A stretch of DNA of 64,000 bases, taken from contig JAHEZD010000006.1 in the NCBI GenBank assembly GCA_023251255.1, positions 25,158-89,157 on the forward strand. Reading direction: 5' to 3'. This DNA comes from Chitinophagaceae bacterium. Its GTDB lineage: Bacteria; Bacteroidota; Bacteroidia; Chitinophagales; Chitinophagaceae. Below the pieces are notes generated by a model. The model ran no database searches. It saw nothing but the letters and a program-made list of their open reading frames with translations, and had not been told where the DNA came from. Of this stretch, positions 17,282 to 26,191 are shown piece after piece. Made by a program: the position numbers and the translations under genes. Each line of letters begins with the position of its first letter. Within the stretch, counting starts at the first letter, position 1.

Positions 17282-19165
17282 CTATTTTTTTATTTGTGCG
17301 ATGCACCATTTCACTAAATCATTTGCGGCTTTGAAGTTGTCAAAGTCAGCAGGCAATTTCCTACCATCGGTGTATTCATTGTACAACCAAGGGTCACCTA
17401 CTACAAACACCGTTCCTTTCCCTACTTTGGCTACAGCCATAATATTGTCACCTTTATCTGTGTAAACAGCTTTTGCCAGGCCACTCAATTTCAGTGTGCA
17501 GATTTCCTTTAAATAAACTTTCTTGGCAGTTTTGAAAATTTCATTCCCATCGTTGATGAACAAGGCCCCTTGCTCAAATTGCTTCCCTTCCACATGGTTC
17601 CTACTATCCTCATTCAAGTGGATACCAAATTTCTCTGTTAGTTTATTGAAGTGTTCAAATTCAGCATTGGGTTTATCATTATGGAACACAACCAGCACTC
17701 CACCTGCCTTTACCCAATCATATACCGCATTTGCATCTTTCGGCGTAACATAATTTGGTGTTGGGTTATCAGCCACATTGTCTGCATCCACAATCACATA
17801 GATATTTGCTCCTTTTAAGGAAGCTGCAGAAGGTGCTGCAGATAAAATTCCTGTTTGAACACTGTAACTACTAAAAACTTCGCCCAACAATGAAAAACCA
17901 CCATTGCTTTTCTCATCCCACTTATAATGCCAATACTTTTCCTGCCCAGTAATGTCTTTTTTCTTTTCTGAGTTGAAATAGTTGTCAAGCAAAACAGTTT
18001 TTCCCTTACCCAAATTGGCTGTTGGTAATAGGTCCATTTCGTTGGCTGCCGACAGAAAAACGCCAACACCCTTGGGATCATTAACAATTACCTGCTCACT
18101 CATATAATAGTTAAAACTGCCATCCCTGTATGGTTTGCCACCAAGACCGCTTACCTTAACCGTACCGTGCAAATTTGTCTGGCCATTTTCTTCCTTGATA
18201 AATGTTTTCAGCATCCCATCATATGCTTTTTTGGCAATGGCAATTTTTGCAGGAGGTAAGTAGCCCTTCCTAACACCTTTGGCAATGGCATATACAAATT
18301 GGGAAGTAGCAGATGCTTCAAAATAATTTTTCTCCTTGCCCGGACCATCGTAATTTAAAATGTCTTTCCACAAACCGGTTTCCTTATCCTGCTGTTTTTC
18401 TACAGCAACAACCACACGATTGAGAATATCAATCAATGTTTTTCTCTTGGGATGGTTTTCAGGAAAGGACTCCAAAGCATCCACCAACGCAGTGGCATAC
18501 CAGCCCATGGCCCTTGCCCAAACCAAAGGGGATGTCCCTGTTGTTTTGTTTGCCCATTCTTGTTCCTTGCTTTCATCCCAAGCATGGTAAAGCAAACCAG
18601 TTTTTGCATCCCTTGCATGTTTTTCCATCCAGATAAACTGGTTAGCAACATCATTAAAAGCTGTGTCTTCATGTGCAAGCATGGCATACTCTGCATAAAA
18701 AGGTTCGCCCATATACAAACCATCCAGCCACATTTGGTAGGGATAAACTTTTTTGTGCCAGAAACCACCTTCCTTGGTCCGTGGATGATTCTTTAACTGC
18801 TCACGAAGTAACTGTGCAGCTTTCCAGTATTTATCTTTCTCCGTAACCCGATAAAGCAGCAACAGCAACTTGCCATTATTGATGTTATCGATGTTAAACT
18901 CATCGGCTTTATACGTTTTTATTGAACCATCATTCTGCACATAAAAGTCCATCATGTGCTGTATGTAGTCAAAGTATCTTGCATCACCAGTCCTGTACCA
19001 TAGCCCTTCCATGCCCTTCAGCACAACACCTAAATCGTAGCTCCATTTGCTGGAAATGGAGTCTTTCCAAATGGTCATGGTGGTTTTGGCCAACCGTTCA
19101 GAAGGAGTTTGTGCATTTGTATTCAGCACCAACAATAAACATCCTATCGATACTATTTTTTTCAT
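17282..19165 (-). CDS. GH105 unsaturated rhamnogalacturonyl hydrolase with C-terminal DUF4350-like domain
   Basis: The 627-residue protein has a signal peptide (ending NTNAQ) and a GH105 six-hairpin barrel over about 20-375. Typical pieces are DGLYMGEPFYAEYA and WARAMGWYATALVDALE, which contain the expected acidic residue positions. Residues about 380-627 form a separate glutamine-amidotransferase-like/DUF4350 region (ANIYVIVDADN, GGVLVVFHND, GTVFVVGDPWLYNEY). The first part would remove unsaturated uronic acids left by the lyase; the second may bind a carbohydrate or a partner. This fusion occurs in Bacteroidota. Confidence 0.85.
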   Translation of the reverse strand: MKKIVSIGCLLLVLNTNAQTPSERLAKTTMTIWKDSISSKWSYDLGVVLKGMEGLWYRTGDARYFDYIQHMMDFYVQNDGSIKTYKADEFNIDNINNGKLLLLLYRVTEKDKYWKAAQLLREQLKNHPRTKEGGFWHKKVYPYQMWLDGLYMGEPFYAEYAMLAHEDTAFNDVANQFIWMEKHARDAKTGLLYHAWDESKEQEWANKTTGTSPLVWARAMGWYATALVDALESFPENHPKRKTLIDILNRVVVAVEKQQDKETGLWKDILNYDGPGKEKNYFEASATSQFVYAIAKGVRKGYLPPAKIAIAKKAYDGMLKTFIKEENGQTNLHGTVKVSGLGGKPYRDGSFNYYMSEQVIVNDPKGVGVFLSAANEMDLLPTANLGKGKTVLLDNYFNSEKKKDITGQEKYWHYKWDEKSNGGFSLLGEVFSSYSVQTGILSAAPSAASLKGANIYVIVDADNVADNPTPNYVTPKDANAVYDWVKAGGVLVVFHNDKPNAEFEHFNKLTEKFGIHLNEDSRNHVEGKQFEQGALFINDGNEIFKTAKKVYLKEICTLKLSGLAKAVYTDKGDNIMAVAKVGKGTVFVVGDPWLYNEYTDGRKLPADFDNFKAANDLVKWCIAQIKK

Positions 19166-19319
19166 TTTTCTGGTTACCAGCTTTTAGTTCATTGTGCAAC
19201 TGTGGTAGCGTCGCAAATTTCAACACATGAATCAAGGTTGAATAGTCAAACCCAACGTTTAAGCGCTAAAATAGGCTTCAAATAGTTCACATCCAATGAG
19301 CAAAAACATATTGGCCTAA

Positions 19320-20969
19320 CTATTTTATTTCCACCTTACTTTCATCAGCACCAAAACTAGCTTCTAACTTCTTTTTTGCTTTGCCCGTTCCAGTATTTAA
19401 CAGTTTTACAGCACCACTCCTATTGCCTTGTACCTGCAACAATAATTCTGCGCCATCATTATATTTTATTTTGTCAAGAACAATGTTTTCACTGTTCAGC
19501 ACATAAGCTACAGGATTTGTTTCCTTAAGGATAAGGTTAACGTTCTTAATATTCACTCCCGTGGCTTCCTGGATGTCAATGCCTTTGCTTGCCTGCATCA
19601 CCATGTTTTCCAAGTTGATGTTCTTGATATGCATTTCAGGTATGCCACGTATAAAGATGGCTTTCTCCGAGCCATTGCAAACGATGTTCTTCACATAGAA
19701 ATCCTTGAAAACCGGTGTGGTTTCATCCACTGCCTTAAACTCAACCACTGGTGGTTCCCGTTTTTCATCAGCCAAGGGAACGGGATCTTTTGCCGTATAG
19801 TACATATCAAATAATATGGCCTCGCCAAGAATGTCTTTCATCCTGATATTATCGACGTAAATTTTTTCGACTACCCCTCCTCGCCCTCTTGCTGTTTTAA
19901 AACGGAGGCCAATATCCGTTCCAATAAAACTACAGTTGCTCACATATAAATTTCTCGCCCCACCACTCATTTCACTTCCAATGACAAAGCCACCATGCGC
20001 ATGATAAACAATGCAATTCCTAATAACACCATTCTCCGTAGGCATGGCACGTTTGCGGCCCTCAACATCACGCCCACTTTTTATGCAGATACCATCATCA
20101 CCCACATCAAAAGTGCTGTTCTCCACAATAAAGTTCTTGCAGCTTTCGATATCAATTCCATCACCATTTTGTGCATACCAAGGGTTCTTTGCATAAACGT
20201 CCCTTACCGTTAAATCTTCGCACATCAAAGGATGCAGGTTCCAAGCTGCTGAATTTTGAAAGGTCACGCCTTCCAGCAACACAGTTTTACATTTAGTAAG
20301 TACTACCAAATTGGGGCGAAGGAAATCCTTGTATTCTTCCACCTCTTTCCTCGTAACACCAGCAGTAATCACACCTGCATTTTTCACTTTGTTTCCTTTA
20401 AAGGACTTTTCAGAAGGGAACCATGTTTTCTTATCCTCACTTAAAAGTCCACCGCTTGCGAGTTTTATTCTCCATTGGGTTTCTGTAAGCTTTTCTTTCT
20501 TCACCATTCTCCAGAAATCGCCATTGCCGTCAACTATACCCGTTCCTGTAATAGCAATATTGGTGGCATTTGTGGCAGAAATGGGTGACTGGTTACGAAA
20601 TGCGGGTAGGCCCTCCCAATTTGTTTCCACCAAAGCATATTGGTTAAAGTCTGATGTGAACTGCAGAACTGCATCCCGCACAATATGGAAGTTCACGTTA
20701 CTTTTCAATACAACCGGTCCTGTAAGCCATAGACCACCCGGTACCAACACCACGCCACCACCTTTTTTATTGCAGGCATCAATTGCTTTGTTGATGGCAT
20801 CTGTATTCAATGTTATGCCATCAGCAATAGCTCCATACTTTATAATATTGAAAGTATCTTTTCTGAATTTGGTCTCTTTAACAATGGGTAGCTTCTGGGC
20901 AGCTGCATTGTGTAAAAAAAACACAGAACCGGTGCAGAAAATTGCTATGGAGAGGCAGAATCGTTTCAT
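19320..20969 (-). CDS. GH28 polygalacturonase, secreted
   Basis: The 549-residue protein has a signal peptide ending NAAAQ and a parallel beta-helix with all GH28 active-site segments: NGDGIDIESC, DDGICIKSG, HGGFVIGSEMSGG and RFKTARGRGG. It hydrolyses alpha-1,4 galacturonan bonds in the periplasm or outside the cell. The gene is separated by 154 bp from the GH105 gene and faces the LacI-type regulator, with which it shares a promoter region. Confidence 0.93.
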   Translation of the reverse strand: MKRFCLSIAIFCTGSVFFLHNAAAQKLPIVKETKFRKDTFNIIKYGAIADGITLNTDAINKAIDACNKKGGGVVLVPGGLWLTGPVVLKSNVNFHIVRDAVLQFTSDFNQYALVETNWEGLPAFRNQSPISATNATNIAITGTGIVDGNGDFWRMVKKEKLTETQWRIKLASGGLLSEDKKTWFPSEKSFKGNKVKNAGVITAGVTRKEVEEYKDFLRPNLVVLTKCKTVLLEGVTFQNSAAWNLHPLMCEDLTVRDVYAKNPWYAQNGDGIDIESCKNFIVENSTFDVGDDGICIKSGRDVEGRKRAMPTENGVIRNCIVYHAHGGFVIGSEMSGGARNLYVSNCSFIGTDIGLRFKTARGRGGVVEKIYVDNIRMKDILGEAILFDMYYTAKDPVPLADEKREPPVVEFKAVDETTPVFKDFYVKNIVCNGSEKAIFIRGIPEMHIKNINLENMVMQASKGIDIQEATGVNIKNVNLILKETNPVAYVLNSENIVLDKIKYNDGAELLLQVQGNRSGAVKLLNTGTGKAKKKLEASFGADESKVEIK

Positions 20970-21076
20970 ATATTATGTAAATAAGTACACAGGATGAAAC
21001 CATTCACCCATTTGCGTTAACAATTCTACTTAGATATTCACTAAGGCTGGGCTGATTGCAATTGTTTTTTTACGCA

Positions 21077-21094
21077 ATCGTTTCCGAGAACGAT
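21077..21094. promoter_or_regulatory. Candidate LacI-type operator
   Basis: ATCGTT (21077-21082) and AACGAT (21089-21094) form an 18-bp dyad with a 6-bp centre. It lies in the 218-bp region between the divergent GH28 and LacI-family genes, about 95 bp before the regulator start. Length and symmetry fit LacI/GalR operators. Confidence 0.5.
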
Positions 21095-21187
21095 GAATTT
21101 TTATGTATTTTTAAGCCCTCATTATCTTTGTTGAACAATTAAGCACAACAACCATCTTTCCTAAACTTGCTGTAAAGAAAATATTGA

Positions 21188-22228
21188 ATGAAATTTGAAG
21201 CCGTAACGATAAAGGATATTGCCAAAGCCCTCGGTCTTTCCACCTCCACTGTAAGCCGCGCCCTCCGTGACAGTTATGAAATCAGCCCCGAAACAAAAAA
21301 GGTGGTACTGGAATATGCCAAGGAAATTAATTACCGCCCCAACCCAATAGCATTAAGCTTAAAGGAAAAAAGAAGCCGTTCAATAGGTATTGTGGTAAGT
21401 GAGATTGCCAATAGCTTTTTTAGTCAAGCTATCAATGGAATTGAATCTGTTGCCCACAGTAAGGGTTACAATGTTATCATTACCCAGACACATGAAAGCT
21501 ACGAAAAGGAAATAAGTAGCCTGCAGTTCCTGTCATCCAGGAGTGTGGACGGTTGCTTGTTGTCGGTTTCAACTGAAACGCAGGACTTTACACATATTAC
21601 TGACCTGCACAACCGGGGCATGCATATTGTTTGCTTTGACCGGTTGGTTGGCGAAATGGAAACACATAAAGTAAGCGTTGATAATTTCAAAGGAGCTTAC
21701 GATGCAACCACGCACTTAATTAAGAATGGCTATAAACGGATTGGCCATTTATCCAACTCACAATACCTGTCAATTACAAAAGAAAGGGAAGCTGGTTACA
21801 GGAAAGCGCTGGAAGACAATCAAATTGAGTATGACGAGAATTTAGTAAAAGAATGTTTCCATGGGGGAATGCTCTATGAGGAAGTGGAGGATGCAATGAA
21901 CAAGCTCATGAAAATGAAACAGAAACCCGATGCCATTTTTGCCTCTGCGGACAAGCTTACCACCAATTGCATGAGGTACTGCAAAACAAAGAAGATTACC
22001 ATACCTGATGATATAGCAGTTGTTGGATTCAGTAACCTTGACCTGACAGAGCTTCTTTCCCCTTCCCTATCTGTGGTAAGGCAACCTGCTTTTGAAATGG
22101 GTACCATTGCAGCAGAGCTGTTAATAAAAATGATTGAAGCCAAGCGTGCAACAACCGATTTTGAAAATATTGTTTTGCCTGCTGAAGTTTTTGAAAGGGA
22201 AAGCAGCGTTCGGAGAAAGAAAAAATAG
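21188..22228 (+). CDS. LacI-family transcriptional regulator
   Basis: The 346-residue protein has the family helix-turn-helix at the N-terminus (TIKDIAKALGLSTSTVSRAL, residues 7-26), the hinge helix, and a periplasmic-binding-like effector domain (about 62-340). Its place next to the pectin and galacturonate genes suggests that it controls them in response to a uronate or its breakdown product. That effector is inferred from position only. Confidence 0.93.
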   Translation: MKFEAVTIKDIAKALGLSTSTVSRALRDSYEISPETKKVVLEYAKEINYRPNPIALSLKEKRSRSIGIVVSEIANSFFSQAINGIESVAHSKGYNVIITQTHESYEKEISSLQFLSSRSVDGCLLSVSTETQDFTHITDLHNRGMHIVCFDRLVGEMETHKVSVDNFKGAYDATTHLIKNGYKRIGHLSNSQYLSITKEREAGYRKALEDNQIEYDENLVKECFHGGMLYEEVEDAMNKLMKMKQKPDAIFASADKLTTNCMRYCKTKKITIPDDIAVVGFSNLDLTELLSPSLSVVRQPAFEMGTIAAELLIKMIEAKRATTDFENIVLPAEVFERESSVRRKKK

Positions 22229-22305
22229 GTCCACAGATTACCACTGGATATGTGTTAACCAAAGCTGCGTCTTTTTTATTAATAACAGATGTGCTGAAGG
22301 ATTGC

Positions 22306-22866
22306 TTACATGTAATTATATACAATGGCTGCGATGCCAATAACAGCAAGCGCAATAGCATATACCCACCACAGGTCCCTTGGTTGGTCAGCCTCATCGG
22401 TAGGCGTTAATTCAAGATTGGAATAATCGGGTTCAATGGTTGGTATTTCTGCAGCAACAATTTTCTCTGCCTCAACAGTCTCCTTAATCGTAAAAGGTTT
22501 ATAAAAGTCAACGGTATTCTGCTCTTCTTCAAAAAGGAAACTTCCGTTGGACTGCTTTTTCAGGGTCCCGATGCCGGGGAACTGGAGGCCATCCGCATAG
22601 CTGGCACTGCCCCTTAATTCATAAGAGAACTCATGGAACTGCTTAATGGCATCCACATCCTCAATATGCATTTCGGAAGCAATGAACTCGTAAAAATTAC
22701 GGTCTGCCAACGCAGTTTCTGCCTTAAACTGGATATTGGAAACAGGCGGCTGCAACAAATTCCCATGTTCTATAAAAGCAGGCTTTGTATCAATGGAGAA
22801 ATTGCCAATGCCCGGCACACTTACTTTTTTGTTCAGCATCAAGTATTTATACACCAGTGGATACAT
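22306..22866 (-). CDS. CCDC81-like HU-domain membrane protein
   Basis: From ATG 22866 the protein has 186 residues. The N-terminal half has the CCDC81-like prokaryotic HU fold, with the hallmark KKVSVPGIGNFSI and a second LQFPGIGTLKK. A single transmembrane helix (WVYAIALAVIGIAAIVYNYM) ends the protein. Family members often add SPOR domains and are thought to link the envelope to a cell-surface process; this one lacks SPOR. The upstream in-frame ATG at 22962 overlaps a -7-like TATATTCG, so 22866 is preferred. Confidence 0.7.
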   Translation of the reverse strand: MYPLVYKYLMLNKKVSVPGIGNFSIDTKPAFIEHGNLLQPPVSNIQFKAETALADRNFYEFIASEMHIEDVDAIKQFHEFSYELRGSASYADGLQFPGIGTLKKQSNGSFLFEEEQNTVDFYKPFTIKETVEAEKIVAAEIPTIEPDYSNLELTPTDEADQPRDLWWVYAIALAVIGIAAIVYNYM

Positions 22867-22975
22867 CAAGTTCTGTTTGTTGCAGCGAATATACGATGCT
22901 TGAATGTTAAAATCATTGTTAGATGGATGGTGTTGACTTTGCTCCTGAAAGCCGTTCCACAAAGTTTGACGAGGT

Positions 22976-23695
22976 CTATAGATGCAAATAATAGTCTTCT
23001 AATAAATAAGTGAATGCAGCACTGTACCGACTGTTTTGCTTAATGATGATTTCAGTTTCTTTGGTCGTGACCTGCATTCTGGAGAGCAGCAGCATACTCC
23101 TGAAATATGGATGCTTTTCTGTCTGTTTTACCAATGCTTTTTTTTGGAGATAAAACTCCTCAGCCAAATCAATAAAATAATCTGTCCGGTGATAAGGAAG
23201 AAGAATGGCTAATTTGCCATTAGGCGAAAGATTGATCTTGATAGCTTTCAGCAATTCTTCCAAACTTAACGACGAACCGTGAAGGGCAAGGTTACGTTTT
23301 GGGCTTTCACTCTTCAGATCATTATCAAAGAAAGGTGGATTGGTAATAATGAAGTCAAATTGCAGAGTTGATCGATTGCTGAATTGCTGGATGGATGCGG
23401 GATGAACATGCAGCCTGTCCTTCCATGGTGACAAGGAAAAATTCCCTGCTGCTTGATTGGCTGCAGCTTCCTCTATTTCCACCGCATGTATTTGGGCAGT
23501 TGCTTTTTGTGCAAGCATTAAACTCAGTAAGCCGGTACCTGTACCAATGTCCAAAATATTATTGATAGCCCATTGTTCACTGTTCATCATCATTGCTGCC
23601 CAGGCTCCAAACAAGCAAGCATCTGTTGTAACCTTCATGGCACAATCTTCCTGTTGAACCGTAAATTCCTTAAATTGGAAATAATTATTAGGCAT
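22976..23695 (-). CDS. trmN6: tRNA1(Val) A37 N6-methyltransferase
   Basis: The 239-residue protein is a class I SAM methyltransferase. It has the SAM site ILDIGTGTGLLSLMLAQ (about 46-62) and the N6-adenine catalytic motif NPPF within FIITNPPFFDND. The start MPNNYFQFKEFTVQQ and the CAMKVTTDACLFGAW segment are typical of TrmN6 (YfiC), which methylates A37 of a valine tRNA. The assignment rests on sequence pattern only. Confidence 0.88.
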   Translation of the reverse strand: MPNNYFQFKEFTVQQEDCAMKVTTDACLFGAWAAMMMNSEQWAINNILDIGTGTGLLSLMLAQKATAQIHAVEIEEAAANQAAGNFSLSPWKDRLHVHPASIQQFSNRSTLQFDFIITNPPFFDNDLKSESPKRNLALHGSSLSLEELLKAIKINLSPNGKLAILLPYHRTDYFIDLAEEFYLQKKALVKQTEKHPYFRSMLLLSRMQVTTKETEIIIKQNSRYSAAFTYLLEDYYLHL

Positions 23696-23808
23696 TTCGC
23701 TTGCTCATTTTTTAATCCACTGTTGAAAAATTTGTTTGGTAAAATTATTAGTAATAACTGTCTCCGTTTATGTCCATTCAATCTTACCTTTAAATTAAAT
23801 ACTTGGTT

Positions 23809-24474
23809 ATGCGTACTGTATTTTTTTTATTGTTGATAATAAGCATACTATTCAGCATAACCTCTTCTGCGCAAGTAATTGATTCCTCCAAAAAATATTC
23901 AATCAATCTCCCCGATAAATGGAAAGGGAAACCCAAATTGCTGCTAAAGATTACCGCCATACTAACAAAAGAGTTCCCTGTATTAAATGATAAGCAGGAA
24001 TGCCTCAATTGCAATGCGGAATACTGGATCAATTTTTATGCATTACCGCCTACCATCTTCAATATAACCAATATAGGTGGAACCAATGAGTTTATCACAT
24101 CATATTCATTCATGTCATTTATGGACATTTACGATAGGAATTACCATATTGTAAGGCGGATCATCATTGCAGATACATCGGAACATAAAACTGCCACTTA
24201 TTGGTACGGTACAGGGGCCAACAATATCAAGCCGGTCCAGAATTCCTTTGCTGAAATAAAGGCTGCAACGGATATTAGCTACTCCATGACACAGGCCGAC
24301 TATAATAGGAATAATCTTGTTTCCGATATGGCGAAACTGGGTACACTGAACAGCATTGCAGACAACACTTTCAATCCTAACAATATCATCAGGGATAAAA
24401 AGGCAAGTTTCATTCCATCCATCAATTATTTGTGGGATGAAGCCGAAAGGGTTATTCTATCCTACAAACTCTAA
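23809..24474 (+). CDS. Hypothetical secreted protein
   Basis: From ATG 23809 the protein has 221 residues with a clear signal peptide ending SSAQ. The mature part contains one CLNC pair and an alternation typical of small Bacteroidota secreted proteins. I recognise no family. Its stop overlaps by 4 bp the stop of the convergent binding-protein gene. A -7-like TACCTTTA lies 24 bp before the start. Confidence 0.65.
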   Translation: MRTVFFLLLIISILFSITSSAQVIDSSKKYSINLPDKWKGKPKLLLKITAILTKEFPVLNDKQECLNCNAEYWINFYALPPTIFNITNIGGTNEFITSYSFMSFMDIYDRNYHIVRRIIIADTSEHKTATYWYGTGANNIKPVQNSFAEIKAATDISYSMTQADYNRNNLVSDMAKLGTLNSIADNTFNPNNIIRDKKASFIPSINYLWDEAERVILSYKL

Positions 24475-26165
24475 TGGATTTTTACGGTTCTCAGTTCCAG
24501 TAAATTCAGCGCATTCGCATGCATGTCCTCCACATTCTTGTTTACCAAATGTATGGCCATATCATACCAAATAGGTACAACGGGAGCATCATCAATTACC
24601 ATTTGGTCCATTTGCCGGTACATACTGTACCGCAAGCTATCGTTGGTTTCCAGTAAAGCCTTCTCGTAGAGTATATCAAAAGCTGGATTTTCATACCGCG
24701 TATAGTTTGGTGGTGAAGGGTTCTTACTATAAAACACGGCTAAATAGTTCTCCGCATCGGGATAATCCGCAATCCAGCTTGCCCTGAAAAACAGTGCCTG
24801 CGATTTGGCAGCCTGCTCCAGCAGTAAACTTTTCTGTACCACTTCCACTTGCACTTTGATACCTACTTCCTCACATTGCTTGGCTATGAAACTGCCGATA
24901 TCGGAATAGATGTTAATGGTCAATAGTTTGATGGTGGGGAAATTATTGTGGTCCAACCCGGCTTCCTTTATCAATGTCCTTGCCTTAGCAGGATTGTAAT
25001 TATATCCCCGCACCATCTCCACATTCCTACTTGGCAAACCAGCAGGCACAAAACCGCTTTCAGCAGCCGTACCTATACCGTTGCGCATGTACATCATCAA
25101 TTGCTGGCGGTTAATGGAGTAATTGATTGCCTGGCGGATAGCCTTCAATTTGGTAGGTGAATTTTTAACCAATGGATTGTCGCCATCCACCAAAATACCC
25201 AGATATTCCGTATTGAGGTATGCTTTTTTGTGCAGCAGTATTTTATCCTTCCATTCGTCCCTCAGTTCCCCTTTTTTTGTCAGCACTTCATCCTTGAAAC
25301 TGGGGTCAATATCATTGATGAAGCTCAGTCCGCCCTGCCGGAACTGCAAAAACTCAGTAGCCTTGTTGTCAAAGAAGGTCACTTTCAATGCATCCAAATA
25401 AGGTAATGTTGCCCCAGCAGAATCCTTCTCCCAGTAATGGGCATTTTTATGCATCACCAGCGCCTGGCCCTCTTCCCACATGAAAAATTGGAAAGGTCCA
25501 GTGCCACAGGGGTGCCTGCGGAAATCTTTCCCATATTTCTCCACTACTTCCTTTGGAACGATGCTGCAATACTGTGTTGATAAAATGCCCATGATGGGAT
25601 GGAACGGCCTCAATAGTTTCACTTGGAAGGTACTGTCGTCCACAGCCACAAAGGGCTGCACACTATCCACACGGTTATTGAATATCCATGCACCACTGCT
25701 GGCTGTTCTTTTGTCCAATATCCTGTTGAAACTGTACACCACATCTGCTGCTACCAGCTTCCTTCCCTTGCCATTGGCAAATGCTTCATTGTCGTGGAAA
25801 AAAATACTGTCGCGCAAGTGGAAGGTATAGATCAATCGGTCAGCGCTCACGTCCCAGTGTTTGGCAATGCTTGGCACAATGTTCAGGTTGCTGTCTATTT
25901 CCACCAACGTATTATATAATTGGTGAACTGCCCACATGATGCTCTGGTTCTTGGCAAAAGCAGGATCAAGGGTGGCAATGCCCGTGCTTTCGTTGTAGGT
26001 AAATACTTTTTTGTTGGAAGCAGCTTTGTTTTTACAGGAGACAAGAAGAAACAGGGCCGATAATCCATAGACGATTGTCCATAGCAGAACCGTGGACCGT
26101 GGTCGGTGAACTATGGACCGCTCACCATTGACCATTGACCATTGACTATTGACTTTGCTTTTCAT
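24471..26165 (-). CDS. ABC-transporter peptide-binding lipoprotein (SBP family 5)
   Basis: From ATG 26165 the product has 564 residues. A hydrophobic segment ending in FLLVSC is a lipobox, so the protein should be a membrane-anchored lipoprotein. The rest is a family 5 solute-binding protein (DppA/OppA type) with LDPAFAKNQSIMWAVHQLYN and ADDVVYSFNRI-like motifs. No permease or ATPase gene is near. The frame continues upstream to 26336, but those 57 residues are encoded by intergenic repeats and overlap the divergent gene. Even the chosen N-terminus is partly made of heptamer repeats. Confidence 0.85.
   Translation of the reverse strand: MKSKVNSQWSMVNGERSIVHRPRSTVLLWTIVYGLSALFLLVSCKNKAASNKKVFTYNESTGIATLDPAFAKNQSIMWAVHQLYNTLVEIDSNLNIVPSIAKHWDVSADRLIYTFHLRDSIFFHDNEAFANGKGRKLVAADVVYSFNRILDKRTASSGAWIFNNRVDSVQPFVAVDDSTFQVKLLRPFHPIMGILSTQYCSIVPKEVVEKYGKDFRRHPCGTGPFQFFMWEEGQALVMHKNAHYWEKDSAGATLPYLDALKVTFFDNKATEFLQFRQGGLSFINDIDPSFKDEVLTKKGELRDEWKDKILLHKKAYLNTEYLGILVDGDNPLVKNSPTKLKAIRQAINYSINRQQLMMYMRNGIGTAAESGFVPAGLPSRNVEMVRGYNYNPAKARTLIKEAGLDHNNFPTIKLLTINIYSDIGSFIAKQCEEVGIKVQVEVVQKSLLLEQAAKSQALFFRASWIADYPDAENYLAVFYSKNPSPPNYTRYENPAFDILYEKALLETNDSLRYSMYRQMDQMVIDDAPVVPIWYDMAIHLVNKNVEDMHANALNLLELRTVKIH
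26064..26159. repeat. Heptamer-periodic tandem repeat
   Basis: From 26090 the sequence runs in 7-bp units: CCGTGGA, CCGTGGT, CGGTGAA, CTATGGA, CCGCTCA, three CCATTGA, CTATTGA, CTTTGCT. Upstream, TCCATAG-ACGATTG-TCCATAG keeps the same period. The array lies inside the start of the peptide-binding lipoprotein gene. Confidence 0.75.
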
Positions 26166-26191
26166 CTGCCCGAATATCTTACTTTTAAAAC

